Assembly: GCF_000237925.1 (NCBI RefSeq)
Contig: NW_017386136.1
Location: 1-64,000 of the forward strand
DNA from: Schistosoma mansoni
Taxonomy: Eukaryota > Platyhelminthes > Trematoda > Strigeidida > Schistosomatidae
Length of the DNA: 64,000 nucleotides
Direction of reading: 5' to 3'
This document shows, in pieces, positions 1 through 64,000 of the stretch (its first letter is position 1; each line of letters opens with the position of its first letter). The notes beneath the pieces were generated by a model. That model searched no databases and was not told the DNA's origin. It was given only the letters and a program-made list of their open reading frames with translations. Both the position numbers and the translations under genes were made by a program.

Positions 1-240
1 CCGTTTCATCCTATTATGGGACTCCTCAGCAGTGCGCATACACGATCCCGCACTCGCGAGATTCGAACCCAGGACCTAACAGTCTCGCGCTTGAGCACTT
101 AACCGATAGACTACTGATGCGCACTGCTGAGGAGTCCCATAATAGAACGAAAGGGCCGTCCAGTGCTTCCAGGTTTTTCATGGTGGTCTAGCTTCAATTG
201 ACTCATGGTTTAAACTTTGAAAATACGGAAATCTCCACAA
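1..240. repeat. A1 inverted composite (two opposed hammerheads)
   Basis: 1-117 is a minus-strand A1 head with its hammerhead at the edge (GTTTCATCCTATTATGGGAC). 118-240 is a plus-strand hammerhead plus tail (GCACTGCTGAGGAGTCCCAT). The plus copy has GAAAG for GAAAC. The left end is cut by the window. Confidence 0.8.
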
Positions 241-939
241 AATCCCCTTCTAAGATACAGTTACAAACTCGTTGATCATATTCTATACTAAAAGAAACTC
301 CACATCAAATGAGAGAAACTATTTCCAGAGAAGAAAAAATAATATGTTGATGATAAACACCGACAAAATTCTGCCTAAAACCTTTAGTTACAACCAAGTT
401 ACCGATTTATAACTACACACACACATACATACATACATATATGCAAACACAAGTGAGTAAACAAGCTAATTTCAATAACAACAAATAATTGAGATCAGGT
501 AAAGAGTGGAGGTAAGTGGTGGCTACAACAAGTATACCCACTTAAGGAATTAAGAAAAAAAAATTAAATCTTTAACAATGAATATTAAAAGAAAAAACTG
601 AATGAAAACAGATTCAAGCTAGAATCATGACAAAAATGATAATCAAAATAAAATTACATTTTTATCAACATTGAGTAGTCAACCCTAAAACATAGTATTC
701 TTCATGATGAGACCTAATATTACTATCTGGTTATTACAACAAGCATAATACATAGAGCAATGTTTGAACACATAATCAACTGATACTCATCATTCCTATT
801 AAGCATAGTTCCTTTATATTTCTAAAAATATTGAAAGATGGTCATCATATGAGATTGTTTCATATCTTAAGTTCTCCAACTCAAAGAACAAAACTCCATC
901 AAAATTATTTCATAGTTCCTGAATCCCAACATTTCTTTA
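241..939. other. Intronic, nothing recognised
   Basis: AT-rich, short A and T runs and an ACAC/CATA-type simple stretch near 415-440. No exon of DEPDC5 continuing from exon 25 was found. Confidence 0.6.
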
Positions 940-1440
940 TGATTTCATTCTACTCCTAATCTTTTCTACTACTAATAATACTATCACAACTTTACTACAC
1001 TAGGATTTGTCTTGAAATAATTTTATCTTTCTGTGCTAATGTGGCACGGCGCGTCCACCTAGGGGAGTTGGGAAACCCTCATTCCAAACCAATGGTGCAC
1101 ATGGTCTCCAGTACCCTGAGGGAACAAATGGAGTATGAATCAATCGTCGGTCACCGGCTACCATGTGACTGCATTTCATCACGATGCTGCACTGCCTTGT
1201 GGATCAGATCTTTAGGTCAAAGGCTCCGGGTGTGGCCCCCTAAGAAAACCACCTGATTTACTTTGGGCACCTGGTCAGTATCAGAGCCCTTACACAAATC
1301 AAATGGGATTTGTGTGGCGCATATGTATCTGGTGCTTCCTTGTACCAATATTTATGTGTTTAAATAAATAAATAAATAATGTGGCATGGCAACTTGAACC
1401 GATGCATATATGTGCCAGGTTCTACATTATATATGACTGA
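940..1440 (+). mobile_element. L1 3' tail interrupted by a B element
   Basis: The sequence around 960-1050 and 1378-1440 matches the 3' untranslated end of L1 (GTGCTAATGTGGYAYGGCAA, CTACNTTRTR-type end). The two halves are split by the B element at about 1050-1377, with AATGTGGCACGG / AATGTGGCATGG as flanking duplication. Confidence 0.75.
1050..1377 (+). mobile_element. B element, 5' truncated
   Basis: 3' two thirds of the B family, from GTCCACCTAGGGGAGTTGG to TTTAAATAAATAAATAAAT. Inserted in an L1 tail. The frame opened here is repeat-derived. Confidence 0.85.
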
Positions 1441-1626
1441 GTGACTTTTTTCAGACATTCTTTTAATCGTTAGATTCTCGTAATGAAAAAAGAAAAAGAT
1501 TGTCAACTTTGGGGCTCAGATCGACTTGAGAATTTGACTGTCATAGATCTGAATTCTAGTCAATCTACTTGGAGGATTCAAATGACAAAGTTAATTCCCG
1601 AAGTTCCCATGAAATGTGATTAGTGG

Positions 1627-1815
1627 TGTACAATCAGTGGTCTATCGATTAAGTGCTCTGGCGTGAGACTGGTAGGTCCTGGGTTCGAATCTCGCGAGTG
1701 CGGGATCGTGGATGAGCACTTCTGAGGAGTACCATAATAGGACGAAACGGCCGTCCAGTGCTGGCAGGTTTTCCATGGTAGTCTAGATTCAACTGACTCA
1801 TGATCTCAACTCTGT
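1627..1815 (+). repeat. A1 element with hammerhead
   Basis: tRNA-like head (CAGTGGTCTATCGATTAAGT, GGTTCGAATCTCGCGAG), hammerhead core CTGAGGAG...GGACGAAAC...CGTC at about 1718-1764, and tail. Stem II has one mismatch (GTAC instead of GTCC). Confidence 0.83.
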
Positions 1816-2059
1816 AAAAATTTTATATTTATCAAATATGTCTAGACTATTGAACTGAAGTCTTAAAAAGTAAGGTTGTTTTTTTATATTTATCAATATA
1901 GTTTGTATTGTTTCACGAGGAAAACAAACAAAAGAAGCAAATATATTAAGGTAATTTGAATAAACTGAGTTATTTAACTGTTTATTAAGTTTTTACACTA
2001 TGTGAAATTGATGCTACCTTTGAAGATATTCTCCTACAAATCACTCTTTTACTTAGCTT

Positions 2060-2340
2060 TCCAAGAGTTGAGCTAACTATCAAGACGTTCACTTAGATTA
2101 CTCAGATGACGTAGTCCTGTATGGTAAAGATGTTGACAAAATGAAGCCTTTTGATTGTTTTGAGTAACAGCACAAGCATGTTAGGGATGTTTATTATCTT
2201 CAACTCCTGAACTAACAATAGGGAGTGAAGTAGTTGGGTAAGTTGACAGTTTCATTTCTCTTGGAAGTCTTGTTAACTGTAGAGGAATAGTTTCAGGTAC
2301 AATCTCGGTACGAATTCAAAAGGTTCAGTAAATTTACATA
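2060..2340 (+). mobile_element. L1 fragment (RT region, decayed)
   Basis: Conceptual reading LDYSDDVVLYGKDVDKM followed by a degenerate YLGSL-like stretch and ISVRIQKVQ, equivalent to the YADD-to-IQKAR part of the copy at 45700. Stops and frameshifts throughout. Confidence 0.75.
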
Positions 2341-2410
2341 TAGCGATTACAAATCATGGTGAAGAAGCTAAAACAATTCACCCTATAATACTATGACTTG
2401 TTAAAATATA

Positions 2411-2790
2411 GATTATATCCACGGTGCCGACTGACAAGATTCAAATCCAGGACCTATCAGTCTCGCGCGCGAGCATTTAACCTCTAGACCACTGAGCCGG
2501 CCGGCATCCAACGGTGTTAATGTCTAACTTCAACCGATCCATGAAATTGAGCAACCGTCCGTCAGTGAGTTACTATGTCACAACAAACCCGGTTGAACTT
2601 CACTAGTCACTGCTTCTCACTAGAACTCCAGGACATATATCTTGAAGTCAGTCACTAGTGAGCATATGATTACAATCAGAAGGGTTTTTGTGGAGATTTT
2701 AGTAATTTTATAGTTGAATTCATGAGTCAATCGAAGCTTGACCACCATGGAAAACCTGGAAGTAATTCCGTTTAAGTTCATTCATGGTAC
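2411..2790 (-). repeat. A1 element, rearranged
   Basis: Minus-strand tRNA-like head and leader (2411-2660), then the minus-strand tail (2680-2765), so the order of blocks differs from the intact copy at 50280 and the ribozyme core is lost. Confidence 0.75.
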
Positions 2791-3547
2791 GAATATTTGA
2801 GAATATAGGACTACATAATTATACTTAATATGAAGTAATTGGAGGATAGTATGAAATGATCTTTCCTAAAAATGACTGAAAAATTCATTGTTTAAAGCAA
2901 CAAGCAACTATCTCATTACCTTGAAATGTAGTTATTTCATCTTAGTGAGTAGTATTTGTGAGGAGGAATGAAGAAAAGTATATGAATTATAAAAGTCATT
3001 CAATATAAACTTGGTCAGTTTATGATATGAAAGAAAGCTGTTTAGGACTAAAATCTGTTTGACTATTGTAGAAACGACCCCCAATGAATTCAAAGAAGCT
3101 ATGAAAGAGCCGAAAACATTTCATCCAATCATCTTTTGAAAGAACATTCCAAAACCTTGACGTGTAGCTTCCCAATTGAACGAATGCTAAGAACCACAGC
3201 ACGCGGATTGAATGATTGTAATAACGATTTCGTTTTTACTATAAAGACTATAAATACCTGAGTGTTTTGTACCATACTTGACATTATGTTTTTGGAATAA
3301 GATTCCTTGCTACACATCTTCTGTCTTCTAACTTGCACTTGCAGGGTTCTAGGGTACGAGTACCCAAATTGTACATAGTATGGCAAGAAAAATATAAGTT
3401 CTAGATATAACACCTATCATAACTCTCAAGTTGGAATCATAGACATAATGGAATCTAATCGCTTTAGACATTATCACATATAACTCAGAATAGAAGTCAG
3501 TTAAAGATTGACTATACTTACCCGCTTCACTCTTTTATTTTTTCATG
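2791..3547. other. Intronic, nothing recognised
   Basis: Two short minus-strand frames overlap at 3020-3413 but show no DEPDC5 motif and no convincing splice pair. Confidence 0.6.
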
Positions 3548-3935
3548 GTGAATTTATTTATTTTATTTATTTAAACGCATAAACATTGGTACAAGAAAGC
3601 ACCAGATAAATATGCGCCTCACAAATCTCATTCGATTTGTGTGAGGGCTGTGATACTGTCCGGGTGCCCAAAGTAAAGCAGGTGGTTTTCTTAGGGGGAC
3701 ACACCCGGAGCCTTTGACCTAAAGATCTGATCCATAAGGCAGTGGAGCATCGTGAGGAGATGCAGTCCCATGGTAGCCGGTGACCAATAATTGGTTCGTG
3801 AACGACACCCCCGCCACGAGAAGGCAGTGAGTAGGACTTGCCTGGCAGAGGCTATATACGCGTGGCCATGTGAGAGCATTTCGAGAGGGAGAGCAAACTC
3901 TCTCCACTCTCGGCCGTACCAGGGCATTTGGAGGC
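3548..3935 (-). mobile_element. B element with a central deletion
   Basis: Starts with the TAAA-like end at 3553 and runs to GTACCAGGGCATTTGGAGGC; about 150 bp between the ACCAATAATTGGTTC and GTGAACGACACCCC blocks is missing. Confidence 0.85.
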
Positions 3936-4038
3936 TTCATTGTGACTAGTTAGTATTGTAACAGAATTTATGTGTATTCTAAATGAAAGGAACTGCACAT
4001 GCAACACACTTGAAAAACAGTTTAAAAAGAAGAATTAC

Positions 4039-62221
<58,183 letters not shown>

Positions 62222-62230
62222 ACATAAAGT

Positions 62231-62262
62231 CTAAAATAAGAATAAAATTTTTTGGCATAAAA
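62231..62262 (-). promoter_or_regulatory. Acceptor nine bases before the DEPDC5 start: cis intron or spliced-leader site
   Basis: A pyrimidine-rich tract ending TTATTTTAG stops nine bases before the ATG. Such a close 5' acceptor is typical either of a 5' UTR intron or of spliced-leader trans-splicing, which flatworms use. The nine bases (ACTTTATGT) are in frame with the start, so a leader ending in AUG would add an in-frame start. No transcript evidence is available here. Confidence 0.5.
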
Positions 62263-64000
62263 TACGGATTGGAATAAGGATAAGGTAGCCGGTTACATCT
62301 TTATATACTTATGACTTAGATAAATATATAGTGGACTAAAGTTAGAGAAGATAGAAGTTTAAAGGAAAACCGAAGTAGGAATATACAGTGCTGTATTTCT
62401 AACTGTAAGTCAGGGTTATTTATTGTATGAGGTGCTCATAGCGTCATCAACATGTCTGTGGAAAAAGTAGCAGACAGAGTACTGTTAAAACACAGATTGA
62501 AAGTAGAGTACATAAATCAGTAAGCCATATTTAAAAGCATGGAACAACCAATAAACAGGTACCAGCTTGGGGTATCAGTATGTCACATCGACGAATATAT
62601 ATATATATATTACGTTGCTAAGCCTCACATTACTTCATAAAGATAGAAATTTAACAATACGAGGAGTAAAGGATGCGAAATAATATCAATTCTCATAGAC
62701 CTAAATATGAAAAATGTGCCTCGAAGGAAAATATGTGACACGACCTGAGATTTAGAGGGACAGAACAGATGTAAGGCCGATAGTGCGCCATATCAACGAA
62801 CGGTTTTAGTAACAAATTACAGCTGCTAGGAGAACTCTGAACAAGAAGTTTGCACTTACATGGCTTATATCAACAATCAATAACTATCGGCACGCCTTAG
62901 TTTAGCTACTTTTACAACCCACTCCAACATTATCTGGAACTGTATGATGAGTTGAGAAGTAATAAGGCATTAGTAACAGATATAAACATTTTTAACTTCG
63001 GTTCTACTATATGGAAGAAATTATTTGATCACATGTCATCAACTATTTGCATCCTATGCATAACCACTACTTTTAAAGATTATGTTCTACAATCACAGAA
63101 GAAACTGCTATACTCACAGCTTGAGTACTTACTCCTGTCACCCATCGTGGAGCACAGTTCGTCAACCAGCTTGACTAGTAAGCTGGAATCTCACCTGAGT
63201 AAAGTGTTACAGGTTATCAAAAGCCGAGAAGGCTTTTTTTTCTTGTGCAGCGATTCTATTTGCCATCAACCAACAAGATTACCAAAATAATTGAAGTCGT
63301 CAGTTTAACAGACTATTGAACTCACTGCACTCAGATTAGGCTCTGACCAATAATGAAACAGTATTTCGCGTTTATCAGTGTTAATCAAAGCGTTTAAATG
63401 ACTTTTCACCTTGTAAGCGTTTGCATCAAACAGAGTTATCCCATCTTCATATGTTAGGTCAATAATTGAATTTATTAGTGAATCAATAGCTGTATATTAC
63501 GTAATTTATTTGATGTATATGCACGTGCATACCAAATGGCTCAACTAGGAATGAAATCTAAAATTCCTTATTGTCAATATTTAAGCCATCAACCGAATAA
63601 ATGTATTTGAAAATGTTCTAAATGTCAAAACAAATATTAATTTATCGATTATACATAATATATATATATATACTACGTAGTTCAACTCTAATAAAATCGT
63701 GCTTTAGAGTGAACGAGACCCCAACAACGGAGAAAATTATATAGATTTGAAGGGAATACAACTCATCACCCTAATCTTATGACATATTCGTGACAATATT
63801 TACTAGAAAACGAAAAGCAGAAAAACAACACACTTGAGTAACGTGCACGCTTGTTACACTGCCTTTTTCAAGGTTAGTATCCAATATGTGATGTAGCTGT
63901 GATGGTGTAACATACCAGTGTGATTTATTTGTTCTCTCATATTGGTGCCAGAGTAGTCTGTCAGATATTTTGTGACATCTGATAAGTTTATTCCAATCAC
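62263..64000. other. Upstream of DEPDC5, no gene recognised
   Basis: Likely holds 5' regulatory sequence. A TA run lies at 62597-62611 and another at 63657-63671. The stretch around 62890-62940 (CACGCCTTAGTTTAGCTACT) looks like a minus-strand L1 scrap. The 112-codon frame at 62952-63290 has no known motif; the short imperfect hairpin at 63160-63190 (CCAGCTTGACTAGTAAGCTGG) is unexplained. Confidence 0.5.

Noticed and set aside
1041-1256. 71-codon frame MARRVHLGELGNPH and similar frames at 13808, 23803, 36092, 58307
   Set aside because: The same peptide recurs because it is carried by the B element; the frames differ in start and end between copies and have no domain.
3020-3413. Minus-strand frames as the next DEPDC5 exon
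   Set aside because: No FHKVTL or ITVTRYLP-like motif and no phase-0 acceptor at a fitting point.
62952-63290. 112-codon plus-strand frame upstream of DEPDC5
   Set aside because: No recognised motif, composition follows the local AT-rich background, no splice-compatible continuation seen. Left as unassigned.

Overview
The window looks like AT-rich nuclear DNA of a blood fluke (genus Schistosoma or a close relative). The evidence is the mix of repeats: tRNA-headed elements carrying hammerhead ribozymes (the SM-alpha type known from schistosomes), schistosome-like non-LTR retrotransposon fragments and solo LTRs. Intron architecture agrees, with introns of 41-59 bp at the 5' end of the gene and kilobase introns towards the 3' end. 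The species cannot be fixed from sequence alone. Two runs of exactly 200 N (38214-38413, 42542-42741) are assembly gaps.

One protein-coding gene dominates the window, on the minus strand from 62221 down to 4039 and continuing off the left edge. I assembled 25 exons by hand from splice signals, reading phase and protein similarity. It is the DEPDC5/Iml1 orthologue, the catalytic-side subunit of GATOR1, which represses TORC1 when amino acids are scarce. Every junction keeps frame, giving 4548 nt or 1516 codons. Exons 1-8 lie within 1.1 kb. Exons 8-14 carry the best conserved core (for example RNFDRTGK, LAEQPLHAVPLF, APHWIN). Exons 15-21 encode a long Ser/Thr/Asn-rich linker with triplet-repeat runs. 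Exon 22 is a 30-bp micro-exon. Exons 23-25 start the next conserved block (VDWKSLIVPACLP, TDYFPD, AREVFQEMVLQR). The DEP and C-terminal domains must lie beyond position 1. No second functional gene was found.

The introns are packed with mobile DNA. Families named here: L1 (non-LTR element with the LEYADD reverse-transcriptase motif, two copies with 322-codon open frames at 43410-44378 and 45703-46671); L2 (another non-LTR element, 3' ends only); E (probable non-LTR 5' ends); B (up to about 520 bp, ending in TAAA-like repeats, twelve copies); C and D (solo LTRs with 5-bp and 4-bp target duplications); A1, A2 and A3 (tRNA-like heads plus hammerhead ribozymes); G (unknown dispersed repeat); F (foldback). 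A histone H3 retrocopy with a frameshift lies at 25778-26147.

The most unusual structure is the recurrent head-to-head (foldback) form of the hammerhead-bearing elements. In at least two cases both arms share private substitutions, which points to inverted duplication rather than two independent insertions. Nested insertions give relative dates: B inserted into LTR C at one locus and LTR C inserted into B at another, LTR D inside A2, B inside L1 tails, and an L1 tail inside an A3 ribozyme.
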